Part shown: in pieces, positions 24,766-31,941 of the stretch
Position numbering within the stretch: the stretch's first letter is position 1
Layout of the letters: every line of letters starts with the position of its first letter
DNA from: an uncultured Collinsella sp.
GTDB taxonomy: Bacteria; Actinomycetota; Coriobacteriia; Coriobacteriales; Coriobacteriaceae
Direction: 5' to 3'
Length of the DNA: 60,222 nucleotides
NCBI GenBank assembly: GCA_958407995.1
Contig: CATYJU010000008.1
Location: forward strand, 1 to 60,222
Notes under the pieces: model-generated
What the model was told of the DNA's origin: nothing
The model's database searches: none
What the model saw: only the letters and a program-made list of their open reading frames with translations
Position numbers and translations under genes: made by a program

Positions 24766-26943
24766 ATGAACCTCCGCTCATCTCTCGCCTGCACCTCGAG
24801 CGATATCGCCCGCTGGGGGCTGCGCTCTGTCCTCAAACGCCAGGGTGGCGTGCTTCCCGGCCGTATCGCCATGAAGATCGACCCCGAGCTGCTAAGCGAC
24901 CTCGCAAGCCTAGTCGACCGCAGCGTGGTGATCACCGGCACCAACGGCAAGACCACGACCTCCAACCTCATCGCCGACGCAGTTGCTGCCAGCGGCGCTA
25001 CCGTGGTGTGCAACCGCGCCGGCAACAATATGGAGCCTGGTGTGGTGGGTGCTCTGCTCGAGGCCCGCGGCGGCCTTAAGCACACCAGCAGCGGCAAGCG
25101 CGTGGGCGTTTTTGAGTGCGACGAGCTCTACACCGTACGCGTTCTGCCCAAGCTCAAGCCGACGTACTTTGTGCTGCTCAACCTGTTCCGCGACCAGCTG
25201 GACCGTTACGGCGAGATCGACCATACCCAGGACGTCATCGCCCACGCGCTGGAGCTTTCACCGGCAACGACGCTCATCTACAACGCAGACGACCCGCTAT
25301 GTGCCGCAATCGCCGCGCGCGTTCCCAATGCAAGCATCGCCTTTGGCATCGACGGCGCCACCGACACCGAATCCGACCGCATTAGCGACTCGCGTTTTTG
25401 CTCACAGTGCAACGCGCCGTTGGAGTACGACTATGTGCAGTACGGACAGCTTGGCGCATACCATTGCCCCTCGTGCGGCTGGGTCCGCCCTGGGCTTGTC
25501 CGTCGCGTGACGGGCGTGGAGCTCGGCTGCGACGGCTACGGCTTTGACCTGGTCTTTGGATCTGCGCCCGACGCGGCTGCCGCACACATCGCCACACGCT
25601 ACAACGGCCTGTATATGGTCTACAACGTAGCCGCAGCCTTCTTCGCCGCCCACGAGCTGGGCGTGGACGCGGCGCATCTGCAGCCCACGCTCGACGCCTA
25701 CGTGCCAGCAGGCGGTCGCATGGGCCGTTGGAATATCGCCGGCCGTACCGTCGAGGCAAACCTGGCCAAGAATCCCGTGGGTTTCGATCGCCAGATTCAG
25801 TCCATTAAAACGGCAGGCGGCAGGCTCTGCGCCTTCTTCCTCAACGACAACGATGCCGACGGCCACGATGTGTCGTGGATCTACGACGTCGACTTTGAGC
25901 GCATCGCCGATACAACGGGGCTTGTCGCCTTTGCCGGCGGCACGCGCGCGCACGACATGCAGGTGCGCCTCAAGTACGCCGGCATCGATGCCGCGATTAT
26001 CTCGAATATCGAGCAGGCGATCGGTGCCGTTGCGGATGAAGCCGCCGGCGACACTTTCTATGCCGTCGCCAACTACACGGCCTTTCCGCCGCTGGTCAAG
26101 GAGCTCGACGAGCTTAAAGGCACCGATGCGGCTACGGTTGCCGCCCACGCTGCAACGTGCGCCGATGGCAGTGCCGTCCCCGTCGGCGTCGCGCCGACCG
26201 AGCTTTCGCGCCCCCTGCGCATCGTCTATCTGTACCCCGATGCCCTCAACCTCTACGGCGACGGCGGCAATGTCATCGCCCTCGAGCGCCGCTGCGCCTG
26301 GCGCGGCATCCCCGTTCGCGTGGACGAGGTCCGCATGGGCGAGGCGCTCGATCTCACCGACGCCGATATCGTCATGATGGGCGGCGGCTCCGATCGCGAC
26401 CAGCTGGCCGTGGCGCACGAGCTGCTCGCTCAAAAAGACAAGGTTGCGGCCTATGTTGAGGACGGCGGCTCGTTGCTTGCTATCTGCGGCAGCTATCAGC
26501 TACTCGGCCGTTCGTACTACATGGGTGAAGATCGCATCGAGGGCTTGGGCGTCATTGCCGCCGAAACTGTACGCGGCTCCGACCGACTGATCGGCAACGT
26601 CGCCGTCAAGACCGACCTGGCACCCGAGCCCTTTGTAGGATTCGAGAACCACGGCGGCCGCACTCTGCTCGACGCAGATGCCACGCCACTCGGAACGTCC
26701 GTCGTCACGGGCACCGGCAACAACGGCGAAGACGGCTTTGAGGGCCTGATCTACAAGGGCGTCATCGGCACGTACCTGCACGGACCGGCGCTACCCAAGA
26801 ATCCCGAACTCGCCGACTGGCTCATTACCCACGCCCTCGAGCGCCGCGGCGATGCGCAGGCCACAGCCCTGCTGCCGCTCAAGTCCCTCGACGACACCTA
26901 CGAACACGCCGCCCACGACGCCGCGATGAAGCTCCTCCCCTAA
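24766..26943 (+). CDS. Fused MurT-GatD lipid II glutamate amidotransferase
   Basis: One 725-residue chain joining the two subunits of the enzyme that amidates the stem-peptide D-glutamate of lipid II. Residues about 1-470 are MurT: Mur-ligase P-loop VVITGTNGKTTTSN (about 53-66), a Cys4 zinc ribbon (CSQCNAPL .. CPSCGW, about 210-245) and the C-terminal DUF1727 with NDNDADGHDVSWIYDVDFE. A short linker leads to GatD (about 490-710), a CobB/CobQ-type glutaminase with nucleophile Cys in LAICGSYQLLG and His in GTYLHGPALPKNPELAD. In most Gram-positives these are two overlapping genes. The start at 24766 fits the family N-terminus. Confidence 0.92.
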   Translation: MNLRSSLACTSSDIARWGLRSVLKRQGGVLPGRIAMKIDPELLSDLASLVDRSVVITGTNGKTTTSNLIADAVAASGATVVCNRAGNNMEPGVVGALLEARGGLKHTSSGKRVGVFECDELYTVRVLPKLKPTYFVLLNLFRDQLDRYGEIDHTQDVIAHALELSPATTLIYNADDPLCAAIAARVPNASIAFGIDGATDTESDRISDSRFCSQCNAPLEYDYVQYGQLGAYHCPSCGWVRPGLVRRVTGVELGCDGYGFDLVFGSAPDAAAAHIATRYNGLYMVYNVAAAFFAAHELGVDAAHLQPTLDAYVPAGGRMGRWNIAGRTVEANLAKNPVGFDRQIQSIKTAGGRLCAFFLNDNDADGHDVSWIYDVDFERIADTTGLVAFAGGTRAHDMQVRLKYAGIDAAIISNIEQAIGAVADEAAGDTFYAVANYTAFPPLVKELDELKGTDAATVAAHAATCADGSAVPVGVAPTELSRPLRIVYLYPDALNLYGDGGNVIALERRCAWRGIPVRVDEVRMGEALDLTDADIVMMGGGSDRDQLAVAHELLAQKDKVAAYVEDGGSLLAICGSYQLLGRSYYMGEDRIEGLGVIAAETVRGSDRLIGNVAVKTDLAPEPFVGFENHGGRTLLDADATPLGTSVVTGTGNNGEDGFEGLIYKGVIGTYLHGPALPKNPELADWLITHALERRGDAQATALLPLKSLDDTYEHAAHDAAMKLLP

Positions 26944-27043
26944 CGCCCCACCACCACAAAGGGGACAGGCACCTTTGTGGTGGTTTTCCAGTTTGCCAAC
27001 GATATACGCGCCGGCAAAAAAGTCTGCTATACTCTTTCCCGCT

Positions 27044-27120
27044 GTCCCCATCGTCTAGCGGCCAAGGACGCCACCCTTTCAAGGTGGATATCGCGGGTTC
27101 GAATCCCGCTGGGGGCACCA
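27044..27120 (+). tRNA. tRNA-Glu (anticodon TTC)
   Basis: Acceptor GTCCCCA/TGGGGGC, D-arm GTCTAGCGGCCAAGGAC, anticodon stem CCACC-CTTTCAA-GGTGG with anticodon TTC, T-arm GCGGGTTCGAATCCCGC, discriminator A and an encoded CCA. Confidence 0.95.
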
Positions 27121-27384
27121 TTTGAAATGCAAAGCCCGTTACCCTTGTGGTGACGGGCTTTTTTCTTCTCCAACGCCGGGATTCGAACCCGACAGGGTGT
27201 GGAGCTGAGGAAACGCGTAAGCGTTTTCCAGCGAAGCACGCAAGGAGCGGAGCGACGAAGCGAAAGCGGGCGGCGCCAGCCGCACGCGGACATCCCGCTG
27301 GGGGCACCACAGAATCTGAGAAGCCCGTTACCAATTCGGTAGCGGGCTTTTTGCTACCCATGCGCCGGGATTCGAACCCCGAAG
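27105..27384 (+). repeat. Tandem duplication of the tRNA-Glu 3' end and terminator
   Basis: Two similar units: 27105-27193 and about 27292-27383. Each has the tRNA 3' end (CCCGCTGGGGGCACCA), a GCCCGTTACC terminator hairpin and a reversed T-arm (GCCGGGATTCGAACCC). A GC-rich 100-base segment with GAAACGC-GTAA-GCGTTT separates them. Looks like the footprint of insertion or recombination at the tRNA end. Confidence 0.6.
27132..27165 (+). terminator. Terminator after tRNA-Glu
   Basis: AAGCCCGTTACC / GGTGACGGGCTT (12 bp, one wobble) followed by TTTTC. Confidence 0.8.
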
Positions 27385-27413
27385 GCATAAAATCACACTG
27401 TCATCCAAGGGCC

Positions 27414-27634
27414 CGTGGACAAAAAATAGCAAATATGAGTACTGTTACCAATTTAGTAACAGCGATTTCATGCCATCAGAAGGCAATTTGGACGCCAGGC
27501 GTCCTACGGCAGAGGAATTGCAGGGGTTTGTCAGCTAAGTACTTGGACATATGTTGCGTAACACTGCATATTTTGCAAAAAGATAATGCTACAGGACTTG
27601 TGACAGTACTCATATTTGACGTTTTTTGCCCACG
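27414..27634. mobile_element. MITE-like element of 221 bp
   Basis: About 36-base imperfect terminal inverted repeats: the left end contains CAAATATGAGTACTGTTAC, the right end, reversed, CAAATATGAGTACTGTCAC, each with a TGG[AG]CAAAAAA outer part. No transposase frame inside; an internal hairpin CTGTTAC/GTAACAG follows the left repeat. Confidence 0.6.
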
Positions 27635-27691
27635 ACCCCTTATTGCGTGGGCGAATCAGTTGCAAAGCGGGATCCAAAGCGTCCTTCGCAA

Positions 27692-27725
27692 ACAAAAACC
27701 GGGGGCCGCGCGATGCGGACCCCGG
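27692..27725 (-). terminator. Terminator of glnA
   Basis: On the minus strand CCGGGGTCCGC / GCGGCCCCCGG followed by TTTTTG. Confidence 0.75.
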
Positions 27726-27756
27726 CTCAATACCGTGACGATATGTCAGTTACGCT

Positions 27757-29844
27757 CTACACGTAGAACAGGATGTCGTCGTAGGTCGGGACCGGCCAGT
27801 AGTCGGCAGCCACGATCTCCTCCATGGCGTCCACGGCAGCACGCAGCGTATCCATAGCGGGAACGACCTCGTGCGCGTACACGTTAGCCTGCTCCTGGCC
27901 ATCGAGAGCCTCGGCCTTCTGATGTACGGCGTCGAGCGCCTTGATGGAGTCGTTGATGGCGGTGATGCCGTTGCAGAGCTTGTTGAGCGTGTTCTGCTCG
28001 CACTGCATGGCAGCATCGGCACCGGCAGCGCGGATTGCCTCCAGGCCCTTAGCGACCTTGGTGGCATAGGCGGTGATGACCGGGCGATAGGTACGACGTG
28101 CCTCGCGAATCATCGTGGTAGCCTCGATGTTCATGAGCTTGTTGTACTTCTCGAGCTTGCAGTCATAGCGGCACTGAGCCTCGGCCTTGGTCAGGACGCC
28201 CGTCTCCTCAAAGAGCGCGATAGCCTTATCGGAAACAAAGGCGGGAAGAGCGTCGGCCGTGGTTTTGTTGTTGGCAAGGCCGCGCTTCTCGGCCTCAATG
28301 GGCCACTCGTCGGAGTAACCGTCGCCGGAGAACAGGATGCGCTGGTGATCGGTCAGCACCTTCTTGCAGTACTCGAGCGCGGCGTCCTGGAACTTATCCT
28401 CGGGCGTACCCTCGAGTGCGTCGGCGAAGGACTTGAGCGACTTGGCCACGGCGGCATCGAGCACCAGGTTGGAGTCGGAGACGTTCTGCTCGGAGCCGCA
28501 GGCACGGAACTCGAACTTGTTGCCGGTGAAGGCAAACGGGGAGGTGCGGTTGCGGTCAGTGTTGTCCTGCATCAGCTTGGGCAGGGTATCGGCGCCCAGG
28601 TCAAGCACGCCGCGCGTGGCATGAACGGAAGCCTTGCCATCGATGATCTTCTCGACAACCTCGGTGAGCTGGTCGCCCAGGAAGATGGACATAATCGCCG
28701 GAGGAGCCTCGTTGGCGCCCAGACGATGGTCGTTGCCGGCCGAGGCAACGGAGGCACGCAGGAGCTCCTGATAGTTATCGACGGCCTCGATCACCGCGGT
28801 GAGGAAGACGATGAACTGCAGGTTGTCGAGCGGGGTGTCGCCCGGATCGAGCAGATTCTCGGACTCGGTGCCAAGCGACCAGTTGTTGTGCTTGCCCGAA
28901 CCGTTGATGCCCTCAAACGGCTTCTCGTGCAGCAGGCAGACCAGGTCGTGACGGGAGGCGATGAGCTTCATCTTCTCCATCATGACCAGATTCTGGTCGA
29001 TGGCCTCGTTGACCTCGCCGTAGACAGGGGCGAGCTCATGCTGGCAGGGGGCGACCTCGTTGTGCTTGGTCTTGGCAGGAATGCCAAGCGCCCACAGTTC
29101 ATCGTCCAGGTCCTTCATATAGGACGAGACGGTGGGGCGGATAGCGCCAAAGTAGTGCTCCTCGAGCTCCTGGCCCTTGCAGGGAGCAGCGCCAAAGAGG
29201 GTGCGACCGGTGATGACCAGGTCCCTGCGTTTGCGGTAAGCGTCCTTCTTGATCAGGAAGTACTCCTGCTCATCGCCCACGGAAGGAACGACCTTCTTGG
29301 GGGTCTTGCCAAACAGCGCCAAAACGCGCTTGGACTCACGCGAGAGCGCGGTCATAGAGCGCAGCAGCGGGGTCTTCTTGTCCAGGGCCTCGCCCGTGTA
29401 GGAGCAGAAAGCCGTGGGGATGCACAGGACATCGTCCTTAATGAATGCGGGGCTAGTGGGATCCCAAGCGGTGTAGCCACGGGCCTCGAAGGTGGCGCGC
29501 AGGCCGCCGTTGGGGAAGCTGGAGGCGTCCGGCTCGCCCTGGATGAGGTTCTTGCCCGTAAACTTGGTAATGGCGGTGCCGTCGTGGTTGGGCTCGAGGA
29601 AGCTGTCGTGCTTCTCGGAAGTAATGCCCGAAAGCGGCTGGAACCAGTGCGCGTAGTGCGTCGCGCCCTTGGAGATGGCCCAGACCTTCATGGCGTGGGC
29701 AACGGCGTTGGCCACATCCAGGTCGAGCGGCTCACCGTCCTCGAGGGTTGCAGCAAGGCGCTTCCAAATGTCCTTGGGGAGGTAGTCCTTCATGACTTCC
29801 TCAGAGAACACCATGGTTCCGAAGCGGTCAGTAAGTTCGGCCAT
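27757..29844 (-). CDS. glnA: Glutamine synthetase, type III
   Basis: Makes glutamine from glutamate, ammonia and ATP. The 695-residue size and motifs fit GSIII (GlnN), a dodecamer, rather than the ~450-residue GSI. An N-terminal GSIII domain (MAELTDRFGTMVFSEEVMKDYLPKDIW-like opening) is followed by catalytic segments with HYAHWFQPLSG, DEQEYFLI, EVAPCQHELAPVY, NGSGKHNNWSLG and ANEAPPAIMS, and a long helical C-terminal tail. ATG 29844 has GGGAG upstream; a longer in-frame start adds a basic segment without homology. Monocistronic, divergent from metF. Confidence 0.95.
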   Translation of the reverse strand: MAELTDRFGTMVFSEEVMKDYLPKDIWKRLAATLEDGEPLDLDVANAVAHAMKVWAISKGATHYAHWFQPLSGITSEKHDSFLEPNHDGTAITKFTGKNLIQGEPDASSFPNGGLRATFEARGYTAWDPTSPAFIKDDVLCIPTAFCSYTGEALDKKTPLLRSMTALSRESKRVLALFGKTPKKVVPSVGDEQEYFLIKKDAYRKRRDLVITGRTLFGAAPCKGQELEEHYFGAIRPTVSSYMKDLDDELWALGIPAKTKHNEVAPCQHELAPVYGEVNEAIDQNLVMMEKMKLIASRHDLVCLLHEKPFEGINGSGKHNNWSLGTESENLLDPGDTPLDNLQFIVFLTAVIEAVDNYQELLRASVASAGNDHRLGANEAPPAIMSIFLGDQLTEVVEKIIDGKASVHATRGVLDLGADTLPKLMQDNTDRNRTSPFAFTGNKFEFRACGSEQNVSDSNLVLDAAVAKSLKSFADALEGTPEDKFQDAALEYCKKVLTDHQRILFSGDGYSDEWPIEAEKRGLANNKTTADALPAFVSDKAIALFEETGVLTKAEAQCRYDCKLEKYNKLMNIEATTMIREARRTYRPVITAYATKVAKGLEAIRAAGADAAMQCEQNTLNKLCNGITAINDSIKALDAVHQKAEALDGQEQANVYAHEVVPAMDTLRAAVDAMEEIVAADYWPVPTYDDILFYV

Positions 29845-30054
29845 ACGGAACTCCCTTCGTATCGGCACCGCGTGAGAAGCGGTGTTGATTACTAACGAAC
29901 GAGTCATAGCTTAGACTCGCCGTGTTTCCGCAACATTACCGTTATGTTGCTGTCGCGAAACCAATCAATGAGGTTACCGCATCGCGACGGCGTTGCCACC
30001 CTCAACAGCCAATCAACTGTATAAATTGCAGACCTCTCCCCATGGTTTAAGGGT

Positions 30055-30131
30055 AGTCAATTTGGGATGGGGCTCTATTAACTGGTATTTCGCATCAGAT
30101 ACCAGTCTTTATAGCCCCATCCTAGATTGAC
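30055..30131. repeat. 77-nt palindromic element upstream of metF
   Basis: Interrupted stem: GTCAAT/ATTGAC, GGATGGGGCT/AGCCCCATCC and ACTGGTAT/ATACCAGT with a 10-base loop. About 24 paired bases. Lies in the divergent glnA/metF region, 29845-30271, which otherwise shows no gene. It is not preceded by a gene in either direction, so it is not a simple terminator. Confidence 0.6.
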
Positions 30132-30271
30132 CGCTCTGCTATAGGGAATGTCGATAGCAAGGCATCTTTGATTGGTATCCCCCAAATAGTGAGTGAAACT
30201 CCACCGTGGCACAGTGGTGCTGTAGAATCCTTACAACACATCACACTATTACGTATCTAGAGGAGCACGAT

Positions 30272-31144
30272 ATGCGCGTCGACGAGGTTTTTAAGCAGGC
30301 AGCATCCCAGGGCACAGCACCCGTTTCGTTTGAGATGTTCCCGCCTAAGGGCGAGCTTTCCCTCGACACGGCTCGCGAGGTGGCAGGCAATCTGTGCAAG
30401 CTTTCGCCGAGCTTTGTCTCGGTCACCTGCTCGGCCGGCGGCTCGGGCAACGGCGCCACCACCGCCCCCATCGCGCATATGATTACGAGCGAATTCGATA
30501 CACCCTCGGTGGCACACCTTACCTGCGTGGGCCGCTCGCACGCCGATATCGCCGCCAAGATCGATGAATACCGCTCCGCCGGCGTAGAAAACATCCTGGC
30601 CCTGCGCGGTGATCTTCCCGCTGGCGCGACCGAGGACGACAAGCCCGCCTCGGACTACGCCTACGCCCGCGACCTCATCCCCGAGCTTGTCGACGCCGGC
30701 TTTTGTGTGGGCGCCGCGGCCTACCCCGAGGGCCACATTGCCTGTGAGGACCTCAACGCTTCGGTCGAATACCTCAAGCAAAAACAGGACGCCGGCGCGA
30801 GCTTCTTTGTGACGCAGCTCTTCTTTGACAACGAGTGCTTTTACCGCTTCCGCGAGCTTGCCGACAAGGCAGGCATCACCGTGCCCATTACCGCGGGCAT
30901 CATGCCGTTTATGGGCAAGTCGCAGATCAGCCGCATGGTCTTTATGTGCGGCGCATCGCTGCCCTCCCCCGTCATCAAGATCCTCGCCAAGTACGAGAAC
31001 GACCCCGAGAGCCTGCAGGCAGCCGGTGTAGATTATGCTGCTCGTCAGCTTTGCGACCTTAAGAAGCACGGTGCCGACGGTCTGCACCTGTACACTATGA
31101 ACCGTCCTGCAATCGCCGCGACCATTATGGAGCGCCTGGGGTAA
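30272..31144 (+). CDS. metF: Methylenetetrahydrofolate reductase
   Basis: Reduces 5,10-methylene-THF to 5-methyl-THF, the methyl donor for MetH, using FAD. A TIM-barrel protein of 290 residues with FEMFPPKG (residues 21-28), VTCSAGGS, ALRGDLPAG and FFVTQLFFDNECFYRF. ATG 30272 follows GAGGAG. Its stop overlaps the next start (TAATG), so it is coupled to the MetH reactivation-domain gene and to metH: the three form a methionine operon. Confidence 0.95.
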   Translation: MRVDEVFKQAASQGTAPVSFEMFPPKGELSLDTAREVAGNLCKLSPSFVSVTCSAGGSGNGATTAPIAHMITSEFDTPSVAHLTCVGRSHADIAAKIDEYRSAGVENILALRGDLPAGATEDDKPASDYAYARDLIPELVDAGFCVGAAAYPEGHIACEDLNASVEYLKQKQDAGASFFVTQLFFDNECFYRFRELADKAGITVPITAGIMPFMGKSQISRMVFMCGASLPSPVIKILAKYENDPESLQAAGVDYAARQLCDLKKHGADGLHLYTMNRPAIAATIMERLG

Positions 31145-31932
31145 TGGAAAAACCGCACGTCGATACAACCGTTGTTGAAGTGCCGGCCGACCTTGCGTCG
31201 CCGGCGCTTTACCGTATCGACGCCGCCCACCGCCCTCGTGTCGATCGTGCCGAGATGCTGCGGTATCTGGGCTACGGCGGCCAGCAGATTGAGCCCGATC
31301 TGTCACGACGAATTGAACTTGTGGTCGAGCGCCTAGAGCTGGATATCGTGCCCCGCGGCGTGCGACGCGTGTTTGCCGTCGATGCCACGGGCGTCGACGA
31401 GCAGGGCGAGCCCTGCATCCGCTTGGTTGGCACTTATGTTGAACTGCGGGGTCGTGATATCTATCGCCACCTTAAGGACGCCCGCTTTGCCGCGCTCATG
31501 GCATGTACCCTCGGCATGGAAGCCGAGCGTCGCCTGCGCACCACGGGAGCCCAGCAACCCCTGGAAGGCGCCGTGCTCGACGCCGCATGCTCTGCCTATG
31601 TGGAGGCCGCCGTCGAGCAGATGGACCAGCAGGTCAAGGCTGCAGCCGCTGCACACGGGCTCGCCGGCAACTGGCGCTTCAGTCCCGGCTATGGCGACTG
31701 CCCGCTCTCTGCCCAGCGCTCGATCGTGGATGCACTCAATGCCACGCGCCTCATTGGACTTACCGTCACCCCCACCAGCCTGCTCATGCCCACCAAGAGC
31801 GTGACCGCTGTGATTGGTCTGTTCGACGGGGAAGTCCACGACGCCCAGAGCCGCCCCACCTGCAATATCTGCCGCATGCGCGAGCACTGTCGCTTCCGCG
31901 CCGCCCACACCACCTGCTATTCCAGCCATTAG
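31144..31932 (+). CDS. Stand-alone MetH activation-domain protein
   Basis: A 262-residue protein corresponding to the AdoMet-binding reactivation domain of cobalamin-dependent methionine synthase, here as a separate gene. Diagnostic segments are NWRFSPGYGDCPLSAQRSI and TPTSLLMPTKSVTAVIGLF, shared with the MetH activation domain. A C-terminal Cys cluster, CNICRMREHCRFR, is typical of these split or associated forms and could bind metal. It is coupled to metF (one-base overlap), and metH, which lacks this domain, starts 9 bases after its stop. It probably restores oxidised cob(II)alamin on MetH. Confidence 0.85.
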   Translation: MEKPHVDTTVVEVPADLASPALYRIDAAHRPRVDRAEMLRYLGYGGQQIEPDLSRRIELVVERLELDIVPRGVRRVFAVDATGVDEQGEPCIRLVGTYVELRGRDIYRHLKDARFAALMACTLGMEAERRLRTTGAQQPLEGAVLDAACSAYVEAAVEQMDQQVKAAAAAHGLAGNWRFSPGYGDCPLSAQRSIVDALNATRLIGLTVTPTSLLMPTKSVTAVIGLFDGEVHDAQSRPTCNICRMREHCRFRAAHTTCYSSH

Positions 31933-31941
31933 GAGCCATCG

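Noticed and set aside
27027..27388. Minus-strand frames across tRNA-Glu with IRTRDIHLERVAS- and GFEPAISTL-like translations
   Set aside because: These are well-known false proteins produced by translating tRNA genes backwards.
27871..29895. 674-codon plus-strand frame opposite glnA
   Set aside because: Antisense shadow of the type III glutamine synthetase; no ribosome site and no family match.
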